In this document: positions 21,491-33,050 of the stretch, one piece after another
How positions within the stretch are numbered: position 1 is the first letter of the stretch
Layout: each line of letters opens with the position of its first letter
Source: Ctenosaura bakeri
Lineage: Eukaryota > Chordata > Lepidosauria > Squamata > Iguanidae
Assembly: GCA_948474755.1 (NCBI GenBank)
Contig: CAOLHI010000482.1
Coordinates: forward strand, 558,001-622,000
Reading direction: 5' to 3'
Length of the DNA stretch: 64,000 nt
Translations under genes and position numbers: made by a program
The notes under the pieces: generated by a model
Seen by the model: only the letters and a program-made list of their open reading frames with translations
Told to the model about the DNA's origin: nothing
Databases searched by the model: none

Positions 21491-22583
21491 GGATGTATCT
21501 ATCGAGGAAAAGGCAAAATTAGGGCACTGTCCATCCAAATAAGAATACTGTCACACTCAAATGATATTTTCTTCAAATATCTAGCATTGTCGAGCCTGAG
21601 ACACTGAAAATCATTCACAGCAAAATGTCTGTTCTCACTTCCTTGGTAACTTTGCCTTCTCCTTTTCTTTGGATGCCTAAACTGTATTTCTGAATGCTCA
21701 GTTTTAAGTAACTGAAAGGCTAGAATTTTGGGGACTGAAGGAAAATGTCATGTTGATGGGACAATGGCCTCATCCTGTCCATATCCTGTAGCTACAGCCA
21801 AGCTTGCTTCTAAGTAAATGTGCACAGAATAGAACTTTAAATTGATGAGGCTGCAAATCAAGGGGGGATTTATCCATTCGTTATTACCATATTCAAGTAA
21901 TATAAATTTTCTCAAAAATAAATATAGGTTGGTGGTGACTCAGCAAATGAGTGGTAGAGGAGGCAGTAGAGTTCTATCTAGCAAGCCCTCCTTGCCTATG
22001 GAGGAGAGTAAATTTACAGAAATGATAACTTTATTTTTGTTAAATTGGGAGTTATATTACTGAAAGATTTCATAAAAGCACAAAGGTTTGGTAAATTTAC
22101 TGACATGAGATTAATTTGTCAAAAAAATAAATAATTAAACCAGATATAGGGGGAGAAAAACATTTAGTTCACACTGTAAAGCAAACTGACCTGATTGTTC
22201 TCTTTCAAACAGAAAATAAATTATCCTTAGAAATGTATCCTTAGAAACCAAATAGATACATTCACTCATTTCTAATTTGAATAACTTAAAACAATTAAAA
22301 CCAATTCACTGATTGTAATAAAAATTGAAAATAAGTTTTCTTATTAATATTGCTCTTTGGCTACTTCCTGAATACAAAAAATGAACAAGGGTCATAACAG
22401 TAGCAACTTCTAAGCTTATCATGTGGGGGAAATTGCTGGGCTCCTCTAAGCATGCTGTATGCCAGGACTATTTTTAATGCCTTAGCTCCATCCTGGGGTG
22501 AGGATAAGAGACTACCAAGAATCACCTCTTATGGTTACAGCTACCATACAAAAAGCTTTTTAGTGTATACTAAGGAAAAAACC
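21491..22583. other. Unassigned non-coding DNA
   Basis: No gene was recognised. A possible trace of the palindromic 'aatcctat' repeat lies at about 21785-21835. Confidence 0.4.
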
Positions 22584-22759
22584 AAGCCAGTATAGTATAG
22601 TAGTTTGAGTGTTGAACTACAACTCTGGAGACCGAGTTTCAAATCCGTGCTGGGCCATGGGAACCCACTGGGTGAGCTTGGTCACACTTTCTCATTCTCA
22701 AAAGCAAACTCCCTCTGAACATAATCTCACCAAGAAAACCTAGGAAATGACTTGAAATC

Positions 22760-22760
<1 letters not shown>
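22584..22760 (+). mobile_element. Sauria-type SINE with deleted tail
   Basis: The head 'agccagtatagtatagtagt', the body with 'ctgggccatgggaaccc' and the shortened tail 'aggaaatgacttgaaatct' are present. It runs directly into an (AAT)n microsatellite instead of the usual (ACA)n. Confidence 0.85.
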
Positions 22761-22811
<51 letters not shown>

Positions 22812-22824
22812 TAATAATAATAAT
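22761..22824. repeat. (AAT)n microsatellite
   Basis: About 20 AAT units with one TTAAT interruption at about 22810, attached to the end of the preceding SINE. Confidence 0.95.
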
Positions 22825-22829
22825 ACAAA

Positions 22830-25395
22830 ATTCACCATGGTAACTTGAAGATATACACTCTCTCTCATGTGCACAAACACGCACATGCACAGATCCTACT
22901 CTTCACTGTCCATTTCTACCTGTTGGGTCAAATAACTAGTCTACACTTCAATTTCACCACATATATTCTGTTTCTCTCTTCCCCTGCCCTGGAGTTTGCC
23001 CAGTATACTTTACTGCCTAGGACAAAGTACAAGATGGGCTTTCCTCTCCCAAATGTAGTCTCTGGCATCCCCAGGTATGGCTGGGAAAATTCCTGCTTAA
23101 AACTCCCAAGAGCAGTTGCCAATTCATCTCAGCATGGACTGAAACAGACCAATTGTCTGACTCAGTGTGCCTGTGCTTTTAACAGCTACACTTTGGTCAG
23201 CAGTTCATCCTAAAGGCTCTTTCAGAGTGGCCTAAAGAATCATGAGTTCTTGTGAAATGGCTCCTTGGATTTGCTGGTGTTTTCCCATTGTTGTGGCCTC
23301 TGAATCTTCTCATTCCATTTCTTTGGAAAGGCTGTTTCTAACTATTTCTTGGGTCTGCACTAGGGCTCCGTCACATTTTTAAAAAAGAAAAACAGGACAT
23401 GGTTTGCTACGGTGATCCTATGAGTTGTGCAAATGGTTTCTTCTCTGATTTTATTTTTTATTTTTTCAATAGTGTTACAGTACAAAACTGCCATTTCACT
23501 AAAACACTATAACTCTAAAATAAAAACTAAAAAGGAAAGGGAGAGAGGATAAGGGGAAATATTCTTTCAATCTGTCTCAGAATTAAAAAGAAACCTACTC
23601 AAAGATATCAATAAAATGTTGGTGGTGGGGTCAGGAATTGCTAGAAACTAGTCTGGAACAATAGGAACATCCTTTGGATTTTTTTTTTTAAACTCTAAGA
23701 ACTGCAACAACAAATGCTGTAAACTCCAGCAGCCTCCTGATACATTTTCTCTGTCTGAAAGACCCCAAAATCTGTGTTATGCTATATTCCTCTTACCTTG
23801 GCTTGCAACAGGTCAATCAGTGCAATCTTAAACTGAAAAAGCCATTTTGTCATCACTGACAGCACGTAGGAATTATTCTTGATGTGGTTTAACATGTGGG
23901 TTAGCACTGGATTTACTTGCTATTTGCCAGAAGCTAGTGCAAAGAATGCAATAAGCAAATATAAGTAAAACAAAGTCAATGTACATTTTTAAAAAATTAC
24001 TAATATTTGTAACAAAAATAACAAGACAACCTTAAAAAAAAATTTCTCCACCAGAAAGCAAAAGTGAACTATAATCAACAATACATTATAGCTAATATTG
24101 AATTATGACTTTCAAAAGATACGTGGAAAGCATCTTGCCATTTTAAGGCAAATGTGGAATTGCTGTAAGGGTCAATGGAAAAGAAAAAGTACTTAATCAC
24201 CACTGCTTCTGCTTGAAAATGCAGAATCAAATAGTCCAGACTGTGATAATAATGTCTTTCTAGAAAATTAGAAGGCACAGTTTGGAAAAGAAATGCTGTG
24301 TAAGCTCTCCTCAAATTAAACAGGTCAAAAGGGAAAAGAATTTTCCCAATTATAAGAAGTCTTTAAATGACAGAGCCACAGGAAAATGACAACTTTGGAA
24401 TCACATCCAGATCAGACTAGATTTCAATGTGAAGAACTTAATCTGAAGCAAGGCTTTGTCTCTGTTCTTGATGTCATATATATCCAAGGGATGTCAAAGG
24501 GTGGAAAATAAAATCACCCATTGTGCAAAATAAACCACTCATTGTTTAATACAAAGCCAGAATCTTTAACATGGTAGAAAGATTCTGATGCTCCTCTCCA
24601 AGAGACATTTCTCAAGAAGTCTGTGATCTACATGAACAAAAGGATTTCTCCCAACTAAGGATGGAAAGAATATTTGAAAATATTTGGAAAATGGTTGAAA
24701 AACATTTTTTTTTGAGTGTCAGGAAACCCTATTGAGGAGAAACCTGAACTGATAAGAAACTTCACAATCTGAAATGAATTCTGAGCAAAATTAACACTTT
24801 TGTGCAGAAAACAGCATTTTCTGCAGAGGACATAATTTTTTCTTTCATTTATTCACATCTTAACATTTTCTGCTCAGAAAGTAATTTTTCTGCACATAAA
24901 TGTTATTAATATTATCTATTCTGAGTTGTATTGGAGAAGGAGTTAAACTCAGTAACATCCCAGTTGGTTTACTTTGGCATCAAAATACAAAAGTTCTACA
25001 AACCCAAGTTCTTTCTGTGTTCACCCTGGAGACAGATAAAACAGAAGATAAGATCCTACAGCAGGGTGGCATAGCATCTGTCTCCACATGTGAACTTACA
25101 CATTGATTGTGCTGTGCAATTCCTATGTTGAATGGTAACGTTGCACAACTGAATGCACAGCTGAATCTGTAACCAAATACATATGAGCATCACAGACACA
25201 GACACATGCACAATGGCACCATATGCACAGCTCCACTGCAGCCTTGAAATGAGTGAAGACATTCTGCTTTGGGCAACAACATCCAGCCTTTTCTATGGAG
25301 GAACTTGCAAAAGACGCCACTTGGACTTTGGGCACAGCATAGATATGGAAGGTTGCTTCTCAACAAAGTTGAAAGTACTAGACTACATGTACCAA
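22830..25395. other. Unassigned non-coding DNA
   Basis: No supported gene. 24660-24900 contains short self-complementary 'cagaaaa...ttttctg' motifs that could be an old palindromic element. The 122-codon frame at 22845 lacks recognisable motifs. Confidence 0.4.
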
Positions 25396-25416
25396 AAGTC
25401 TAATTCAGTATAAGGC

Positions 25417-25600
25417 AGCTTCATTTGATACCAAATTAGGAGAAGCTGCTAATACCACAAAGGGTATTCAAAATTACCTTAACAGAATTCAAAATTACCT
25501 TAACAGATTAGAGAACTGGACCAAAACTAACAAAATGAATTTCAACAGGAGAAATGTAAGGTACTATGTTTAGGCAGAAAAACATGAAAGGCACAGATAT
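25417..25600 (+). mobile_element. CR1 LINE 3' region, segment 1
   Basis: It carries the CR1-specific 'attagagaactggaccaaaa' and 'aatttcaacaggagaaatgt' preceding 'aaggtactatgtttaggca'. A 21-bp tandem duplication lies at 25466-25507. The element is cut at about 25600 by another LINE and resumes at about 26180. A short stretch at 25398-25424 just before it matches the tail of the 'gtataaggcagctt' SINE family. Confidence 0.75.
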
Positions 25601-26178
25601 TATATTTTGATTAACCTTTATTAGGCATACTACAACATATACATTTACAATAAAACTTCAACAATCATTTTTAGAAAATTTAAGCCATAAGTTTGTTGCC
25701 TCCACCAGAAAGTTGGCCATTAGCCTAGTAATATGTGGATTCCGATCTTCTAATAAGTATTCCACTGATAACCTATCCAAACAGATATTCCTTTCCAATA
25801 ACCTCCTTAACAACTTTTTCCTTGGAATTATATACAGCGGGCAGAACAATACAATATGATGGAGAACGTCAGGAGCTTGAGCACAATGACATATACGATT
25901 CAGAAAAGGGGTCTGTAGATATCTACCCTTAGTCACATTTGAGAGATGTACATTCAACCTTGCAAGTAGAAAGGCCTTCCTTGACACCAACAATGAGAGA
26001 GTTTGAAAATAATCCGGAATCCTACCCTGCAAGGGGGAATACCAAGCATCAATGGGGAACAAACCCTAGGAGGTGTTGGATATGACAACTGATATTCCCT
26101 CTCCACAAGGCAGGCCCTGATAGTTTCAAGACACTCCTTTTCGGTTGATAAGAGGAGAGAATCCATATTTAAACCCAT
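25601..26178 (-). pseudogene. C-terminal fragment of a second non-LTR retrotransposon inserted in CR1
   Basis: On the minus strand, two frames joined by a frameshift near 26050 encode the end of a LINE ORF2. The 134-aa part (25658-26062) contains the terminal Cys-His motif: 'ICHCAQ', then 'VLHHIVLFCPLY'. It ends about 57 bp before a 3' terminus that reads 'gcctaataaaggttaatc' on the minus strand. Such ends occur in L2/Vingi/I-like elements; I do not assign a clade. It is dead: truncated and frameshifted. Confidence 0.65.
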
Positions 26179-26179
26179 G

Positions 26180-26850
26180 GGTGACACCTGACTTAACCAC
26201 AGTACATATGAAAGAGAGATAGGAATCTTAGTAGACCACAAGCTGAATATGAGTCAGTTGTGTTATGCAGCAGCTAAAAAAGTCAATGTGATTCTAGGCT
26301 GCATCAATAGGAGTATAGAGTCTAAGTTAAGGGAAGTAATAGTACCATCTATTCTGGGTTTGTCAGACCTCATCTGGAATAATGTGGCCAGTTAGGGCAC
26401 CAAAATTCAAGAAGAATATTCAAGAAAAATATTAGCAAGCTGGAACATGTCCAAAGGAGGATGACCAAAATGGTAAAAGGCCTGGAAACCATGCCCTCTG
26501 AGCAGCAGCTTAGAGAGCTGGGTATGCTTAGCCTGGAAAAAGAAGGTTAAGGTGACATGATAGCCAGGTTTAAATATTTGAAATGATGTCACAGTGAAGA
26601 TGGGGCAAGCTTGTATTCTCCAAACTCTAAACTACAGGAAAAGAGCTCCTTCCTAAACATTAAGAGGAATGGTAATAGCAGTTCAACAATGGAATATGCT
26701 ACCTCAGAGTGTGATGGAGTCTCTTTGGAGGTTTTTAAAAAAAAGTCTGAATGACCATCTGCCAGGAGTTCTTTGCTTGTGCATTCCTGTGTGGAAGGGG
26801 GTTGGTCTGGCTGGCTCTTGCAGTCTCTTCCAACCCTATGATTCTATATA
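26180..26850 (+). mobile_element. CR1 LINE 3' end, segment 2
   Basis: Collinear with a CR1 3' end: 'gggtgacacctg', 'aggctgcatcaataggagta', 'caagctggaacatgtccaaa', 'ctgggtatgcttagcctgga', 'gtctctttggaggttttta', 'gggggttggtctggctggct' and the diagnostic terminus 'ccctatgattctata' at about 26834-26848. It completes the CR1 copy split by the insertion at 25601-26178. No intact reading frame. Confidence 0.9.
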
Positions 26851-26851
26851 A

Positions 26852-27775
26852 AAGAAGATATATGTAGACAGAAGTTCTGTAAGTCAGCCTGTCAGCTACA
26901 TGCCTATTAACAACAAACTTGGAGACAGGACGCATGCAAGACAGCAAGCCAACAGTCAGCTTGAAGGACTTCCTAATATTTTGAGGATGACAAGAACACC
27001 GGACTATACAATTTATTTATGCTGGTAATTATTTAATTACAACACCTTCAACAAGATTTATTTCATAGGGGAAGAGATTTTAGGTAATAATGTTTGACTT
27101 GAAAGACCTCGCGTCTCAAAACTATCTTTTCTCATTCTCTCCTTTTGTCACAAGCTGAAAAAGCATTCTAAAGTAGAAATATTGCAAGAGATTTGCATAG
27201 GGACCCATTCCATAATATAAATGTTTTTGTCTCCTCAAAAGAAGCAGGAAATCCACCTTCTCTTCACAAATTTGGCTTCTCAAAATCAAGCATGTTCAGA
27301 AAGCATTCCACAGGATTTGTAACTGGGTGTGCCTACATGAAAATAACACTCTGACAGTTAGAGCACTTGATTTATTATCCTTTATGAGGGGAAAAAAGAA
27401 ACACTAATCCTTTTCCACCATGAGAATAACTAGTTCAGTAGAAAATGAAAACAAGCACAAATAAAACACCAGCCAGAATTGATTCAAACATGCACACTTT
27501 CTAATAAAAAAATTGGAACCAGATGTTGCTTAAGATGAGTGATAATTAAAGAAGATAAATTAAAGACATGTTGTCTTGTGAATGACTGTGTTGCACTCTA
27601 ATTACTTTTGCATGAAAAAGAAATTGGCAAACTGCTGCTCCTGTCTGTTTTCAAGAGTTTTTCTTTAATAGGAAGGTGAAGCAAGCTCCCCGAGAATTTG
27701 CATCCTCCTGCACTTCCTCTACTTTAATGATGGAGATTGGGAACCAAACATCCTCAGTGTTCTAACATTGCCTTA
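26852..27775. other. Unassigned non-coding DNA
   Basis: No gene or repeat family was recognised. Confidence 0.4.
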
Positions 27776-27945
27776 CATTGTTGTTGTTGTTGTTGTGACC
27801 TTAAGGTGAAACTACCATGGGGTTTTCTGGGACTTAGAGTGTGTCACACACCCAAGATCACTCAGTAGGTTTCCATAGCCAAATGGTTAATCGGACCTTG
27901 GTCCGATTGTAGTCAAATGCTCAAACCGCTACACCACACTGGTTC
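27776..27945 (-). mobile_element. Sauria-type SINE, shortened
   Basis: In minus orientation a (TTG)n left end (tail complement) is followed by 'gaccttaaggtgaaactacc', and the head complement 'aaaccgctacaccacactgg' lies at the right. The B-box region contains a near-perfect palindrome at 27889-27908 (9-bp arms around TT) not seen in the other copies. Confidence 0.85.
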
Positions 27946-28599
27946 TTAACTACCCTCCAACATTTTGCAGATACAAATAGAGACATGTACACCTGACCAG
28001 CATCAGCATGTGCTCAGAGGGTGTGGCCAGGCAACAAGAGAGTAAAAGTTATTAACGAGGAAGAATACACAAAACCACTATTTTAAGCATAGAGACCTTG
28101 GAATTCATAGACTGGATTCAGGAAATCTTGAAAAAAGAAAAAAAATCCAAAACCAGTTAATAAAATACTTTATGTGCGTGCACGTACACATGTGCACACA
28201 TGCAGCATAATTCACAATAAATAAAATATTTTATTGTAATCAGAATACCTTTTTCAGACCATACTCAAAATTAGCTTTCTTTCAGGTCTGTGGTCACTAC
28301 AACAGCTCTGAATTCACATGCACTCCTTCTGCCCAATGCACATTATGTTATCAGAACAAATCTCTGTTTCCCCAAAAATATTCATTTGCACACTGTGCAA
28401 GCCCAAGCCTCATCTTAGTCTGCTTCCCACAGTTGTTAAAATGAAAATGGAATGGGTAGAGTGCAATACTTTCAGCTTCCAAAGATTTTTTTTTTATTTT
28501 TAAATTATTATTTTTCTAAAAAAACCAGAAAAACAGAGTTTTCATAAAGAAATTGATGTATTCCCATGGCCTTTTAAAATGTCCTTTTAAAATGTCTTA
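27946..28599. other. Unassigned non-coding DNA
   Basis: No gene was recognised. (CA)-rich low complexity lies at 28170-28205. Confidence 0.4.
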
Positions 28600-28830
28600 G
28601 GCTACAATTCTGTAGACATTCTGTAGACATGTACCCAAGAGTAAGGCCATTTCTGCACTTTGAGGCCCCTCCCTAAACTGCAAACCCCAGGATTCCATAG
28701 GATGTTAAGTGTGGAATAATAGCATTATAACAGTCTGGTGCAGAAATAGATTAAGTCTGACTAAACATATTGGAGCTTGTTCCTGAGTAGGTGTGTGTCT
28801 GATTGCTTTTTTAAGGTAAATGGAATATAG
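28600..28830. repeat. Palindromic 'aatcctat' repeat, split by a MITE
   Basis: The left part 'taggctacaattctgtagac' and 'acatgtacccaagagtaag' and the right part 'attggagcttgttcctgagt' belong together. They are separated by the element at 28646-28747. Confidence 0.5.
28646..28747. mobile_element. Short hAT-like MITE inside older repeat
   Basis: The ends 'gccatttctgcac' and 'gtgcagaaat' are inverted copies. The flanks 'agagtaag' (28638-28645) and 'agattaag' (28748-28755) form a 7/8 TSD. The body has 'gcaaaccccaggattccata', shared with copies at 32735, 45431 and 51252. Confidence 0.65.
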
Positions 28831-28878
28831 TTCTGCAGAAGAATATTATCTCAAAGTCAATAGACAGCACATCTCTCC

Positions 28879-28882
<4 letters not shown>

Positions 28883-28923
<41 letters not shown>

Positions 28924-29023
28924 GTCAGTTTCTTTCCTATGGCACTGTGCACTCTGGCCTTCAAGAGTCAAAGAGAGAAGGAGAGGAATCAAAAGGAAGG
29001 GAAATGGAGAACAGAAAACCTCT

Positions 29024-29055
<32 letters not shown>

Positions 29056-29056
29056 A
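28883..29056. repeat. (CT)n and (AC)n simple repeats
   Basis: A long CT run lies at 28883-28920, a second CT run at 29021-29037, and (CA)n at 29039-29055. Ser/Leu-rich and Arg/Glu-rich frames across them are artefacts. Confidence 0.95.
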
Positions 29057-29870
29057 TGAAACGAAGCCTTAAAATGCATAGTGGAGTAAGTTCAATGTTT
29101 AATTGCACTGTGACAACAGCCCATAAACCCATACAGGGAAATTTATTAAAATAATCAAGATGCAAGTTAGGGGTAGAAGCTTAGGACAAAGTTACAGTCC
29201 AGAACCGGCTTTGATACTGTGCTTCTCAAAACCACAGATAAGTCTCATTGGTGACTCATTTCAAGCAAAAACTCAGTTTCTTAAGACTCTGCCAGCTTGT
29301 AGCTTTCACTTTTTCCTGAAAACAACTCAGAAAATGAAATTTAGTTAGCAACCTGTTTTTTTCTAAAAAAAAAAAAAAGTTTTCTAAATCATTATAGTAC
29401 TTGTGAAAATTTTGTGTATGCCATTAAATGAAAATGAGGGTTTTTTTTATTATAGGCAAGACAGATTTCTATACATAATTGAGTGGCCATTCCTCTGTAG
29501 GGCCTGACAAATTATCTTTGAGAGAGAGCAGTTCACAGACTATTAAGTAGTTCATAAATCATGCCTTTAAAGCTATGAGGTTTAGTTTCCTCTAGGCCCA
29601 TTCAGCACTATACCTCCTGCCAGTATCACCTAGCACTCATGGTGACAATTTCTTTTCTCCTAAGAATGTCTATGCCTATAGCGAGGTGCTGTGTGTGCTG
29701 TGGTTCAGAAAGAGTACAGAATCATGGCATGGGGTGTAGAATTCAGGTATCTGAGAATGTTAAGGTCAATTTTTAGCTCTGAGAGCAGCTATAGTGCTCA
29801 CAATATTCCATGTGGTAAATATCTGAAGAGCTATACAGTCTGATGAATACATTCCTAGTACTTAAAAGTG
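29057..29870. other. Unassigned non-coding DNA
   Basis: No gene or repeat family was recognised. Confidence 0.4.
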
Positions 29871-29889
29871 AAAGTGCACTGCCTTTCTT

Positions 29890-31057
29890 TTTTTTTGAAT
29901 AATTTTTATTAAGTTTCACAGATAAAAAAACATCATCTCAAATTGTACTTTTACATGTAATGTTTTTGTTCTTCCACTCTGATCTAGTTTTCATTTTCTA
30001 GATATCTACTCACATATAAAAAATTATGCCTCACAATTCTATGTTCATCTTACATGCTTGATCTTGCATTTCTCTCATCAACTCCTGTTATGTTACAGTT
30101 ATTCCTTTTTAATTTCAACCATAATTCAGACATTTTCACTTGGTAGTTCCCAGCAATTACCCATTACAATTTGCCATTCTGCTTTTATCTGATCATCCAA
30201 TTTCCCCTTTAATCTTTGTGAAACAATATCCGCATTTCTATTCTCAATAAATGTCCCCCACCATTGTTCAATTGTGGGTATTTGCTGCAAGCCACAAGGT
30301 TGTGAGTTCGATCCCGCCGGGCTCCAAGGTTGACTCAGCCTTCCATCCTTCCGCAGGTCGGTAAAATGAGTACCCAGCTTGTTGGGGGCATGTATAGAAA
30401 TACATGCTATTTGTAAGTTGTTCGCCGCCTTGATCCATATGGAGAGGCGGGATACAAATAAATAATAAAAAAAAAGACTTCCACAATTTGGCATATTCAG
30501 TTTGAGCTGTCGTTATCATGTGCAATATTAATCTCCAATGCCTCTTAATGTTAGTATTCTCAAGAACATTTCTCATGTTTAACAAATAAAATTCAGGTTT
30601 TTTTGCAAATTGAACCTTCAGTATTTCACACATCTTTTTATGTATTTCACCCCAATATTTCTTTGCCTTGGGACATGACCACCACATATGAAATATTGTT
30701 CCCACCTCTTTCTGACATTTCCAACACGTTCTTGTACCGTGTTGTAAATCTTTGTTAACTTGTCTGGTGTCATGTACCATCTATGACACATTTTAAAATA
30801 GTTCTCTTTAAGATTCTGAGCCATTGTAAATTTTTGTGTCCTTTTCCAGCTCTGCTCCCATTCATCTAATTGGATTGAATGCCCAATATTCTGTGCCCAC
30901 AAAATCATTGCAGATTTCACAGTCTCCTCCTGTCTCTCCTGTGTTAACATTTCTTGATAAATATGGGCTAACAGATGCGGTGGCTTGTCAAAGATCCATT
31001 TAATCACTCCTATCCTTTCTTTGGATTCTATTCCATAAGTTTTCAAGTCCATCTGTA
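29890..31057 (-). pseudogene. 5'-truncated L1 LINE with perfect 19-bp TSD
   Basis: The flanks 29871-29889 and 31058-31076 are identical ('aaagtgcactgcctttctt'). On the minus strand it encodes the L1 ORF2 C-terminus in two frames joined by a shift near 30735. The upstream part (from 31052) includes 'RWYMTPDKL'. The downstream part has the zinc-knuckle-like C-x2-C-x8-H-x4-C ('CWKC...FHMWWSC') and 'ITTAQTEYAKLWK'. A SINE (30284-30475) splits the frame after LWK; coding resumes with 'PTIEQWWGTF' and ends at 30126. A 3'UTR with AATAAAAATTATT follows. It is dead but structurally clean. Confidence 0.9.
30284..30475 (+). mobile_element. Second-family tRNA SINE, 5'-truncated, inside L1
   Basis: It starts within the tRNA head ('gctgcaagccacaagg'), keeps the B box 'gttcgatcccgcc', 'gaccgacc'-type middle and 'aagctgggtactc' complement features, and the LINE-like tail 'gccgccttgatccatatgga' with 'caaataaataataaa'. 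It is inserted into the coding part of the L1, so it is younger. No clear TSD. Confidence 0.85.
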
Positions 31058-31076
31058 AAAGTGCACTGCCTTTCTT

Positions 31077-32515
31077 AGTTTACTTTGCACACACCCACAT
31101 TCACATACACCTTATCTTTGAAACATTGACCAATAGTCTACATCGGCTGCTTAGTTTCATACCCATAATTAAATAATGTATCTTGATCCACTACCACTCA
31201 GCCTGTCTTAACAGAGAGCAGCTACATCAGGCAAAGAAGTTGGTTCAGCAAGTGAGTAAGGCTGCAGTGAGGATTTATGTGAGGATGTCCTGCTTTTGAT
31301 TGTCACATCATTGGTCATGGGTGACAGGGGGTGGGAAATGTCATCCTCCCAGCATCTTGATTGGCAAATGAAAATACTGCCTTTGGTGGATGTGGCTACT
31401 GACTGTTAAGGTGGGCTGGAGGGTATTTACATTGTCTTACAGACTTGCTGCATATGGAGCAGTTATGAATCTGTAACTCTAAGTTAGGAAGCTGTATGTG
31501 CAATACAGAATGTAAACTTTTTTTTTTAATTGCCCGCGCTGGCTTATGAAGTTTAGGGGTCATAATTCAAAGCCTTAACTGTTCCAAGCTCTGGTAGATA
31601 GTCCCAAAACAAAACATGCAAATAGTTAGCACAACCGTTTTTTACAGAAAAGAAAATAAGAGAAATATATTTGTTTAAATTACTGTTATTGCCACTGATA
31701 AACTGCCTGAGGTTTAAATTACTTTCACATGTACACCTAACTCCATGAAGTGCGCAACTATTTCATCTTGGCATGAACTGACAAAAGCTGAACGATTTCT
31801 GAGATATTAGAACAATTGTTTCTTTAGCATATAGAGACTTTGTGGAGCAGTCAAGCAATATGCGGTGTGTGGTGTGTCCAAAAGCCCACAATTCTTTGGC
31901 AAGTTAAGAGTGTTTTACCCACAAGGGAGCTGGATGGGTTTCTTTTTCCTCATTTTCACCTGAAAAAATAGTCTTTCATTTTCAGGAAAACCTTTTCAAA
32001 AGTCCTTGAAATGAAACCACAAAGTATTTTGTTTTTCCATGAAACAGGAATGCTTTAAAAACGTGGGCTTCATCTAATTGTGGGCAAAAGACTAATTTTC
32101 ACCAGCTTGTTTTTTAATATATATATATATATAAAATTCTGGCATAGGCGTCGTTATTTCTGTAGATCATACAGTCAGACTGTCCAACTAATAAAACCAA
32201 GGCAGCTCTTTCATGAAGAAACAGGAGAACTGGAGTGCCCAGCTGACAAATTGTGATGTTATCTCAGAAGGCCTAACTTTTGTGGCACCTGATACTTCCT
32301 CTCTTTGTGTTGCCAGCTTTCTCATCTTTTGAATCATTAACTCAAATATGCATTTTGATACTTTCTCACATTCCAACATTATCTCTCAACCCTGCAATGT
32401 GTGTGGAGTGTGGAGAGGTCTCCTAGCTGAGTGATAGCTGGACACCAATCAGGAGATCTTTCACAAAATTATAGTGCTACAAGTTCACTTTAATTGCCAT
32501 GAAATGAATTTTGAT
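31077..32515. other. Unassigned non-coding DNA
   Basis: No gene was recognised. (AT)n lies at 32117-32134. Confidence 0.4.
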
Positions 32516-32728
32516 TGAACATTAGAAGAAACTTCTTGAGAGTAAGAGGGGTTCAGGAATGGAACCAATGGCCTAGAGAAGTGATGAGGTCTCCTTCTCT
32601 GGATGTCTTTAAAAGGAGGCTGGACAGCTGCCTTCCTGCAATGCTTTAGCTGGTGATCCTGCACTGAGCAAAGGGTTCTATTAGCTGTCCCATAGGGCCA
32701 CTTCCATGATTCTGTGACTCTATGACAA
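32516..32728 (+). mobile_element. CR1 LINE 3'UTR fragment
   Basis: It matches the CR1 3' end: 'aacattagaagaaacttctt', 'gaggtctccttctctggatg', 'ctttaaaaggaggctggaca' and the octamer-like terminus 'atgattctgtgactctatga'. Confidence 0.85.
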
Positions 32729-32734
32729 CATCCC

Positions 32735-32888
32735 ATGAAATCCTTGGGTTTGTAATTTGGTGAGGGATCGAAGAAGTTCTCTAGATGAGGATTCTAAATA
32801 CCCTTTCTATAAATTGCAAATTCCAGTGTTACACCGGATGTTGCCATGACAGTTAAAGTGGAATCATAGAACTATAGTCGTGTAGTGG
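32735..32888. mobile_element. hAT-like MITE fragment ('tgggatttgtagtt' family)
   Basis: The left part 'gaaatccttgggtttgtaat' and right part 'gacagttaaagtggaatcat' are inverted halves of the family seen at 45431 and 51252. Confidence 0.6.
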
Positions 32889-32892
32889 GAAT

Positions 32893-33050
32893 CGGCCTCT
32901 AGTGCTTTGCATGCAGATAATCTTGGCTTCAGTTGCTGGCATCTCCTCTTAGGGCTTGGAATCTTTGGCTGAAATTCTAGAGTGCTGCCAGTGTTATATA
33001 ACTCAACACTAGATAGGCCAATGGTCTTAGTATATAAGGCAGCTAGTTTC
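32893..33050 (+). mobile_element. Old tRNA-SINE ('gcatgcag...ataaggcagct' family)
   Basis: It keeps 'agtgctttgcatgcagataa', a B-box-like 'ggcttcagttgctggcatct', 'ctagataggccaatggtctt' and the tail 'agtatataaggcagct' of a SINE widespread in squamates. Confidence 0.65.

Noticed and set aside
28820..29079. Ser/Leu-rich and Arg/Glu-rich small proteins
   Set aside because: They are translations of (CT)n and (CA)n simple repeats.
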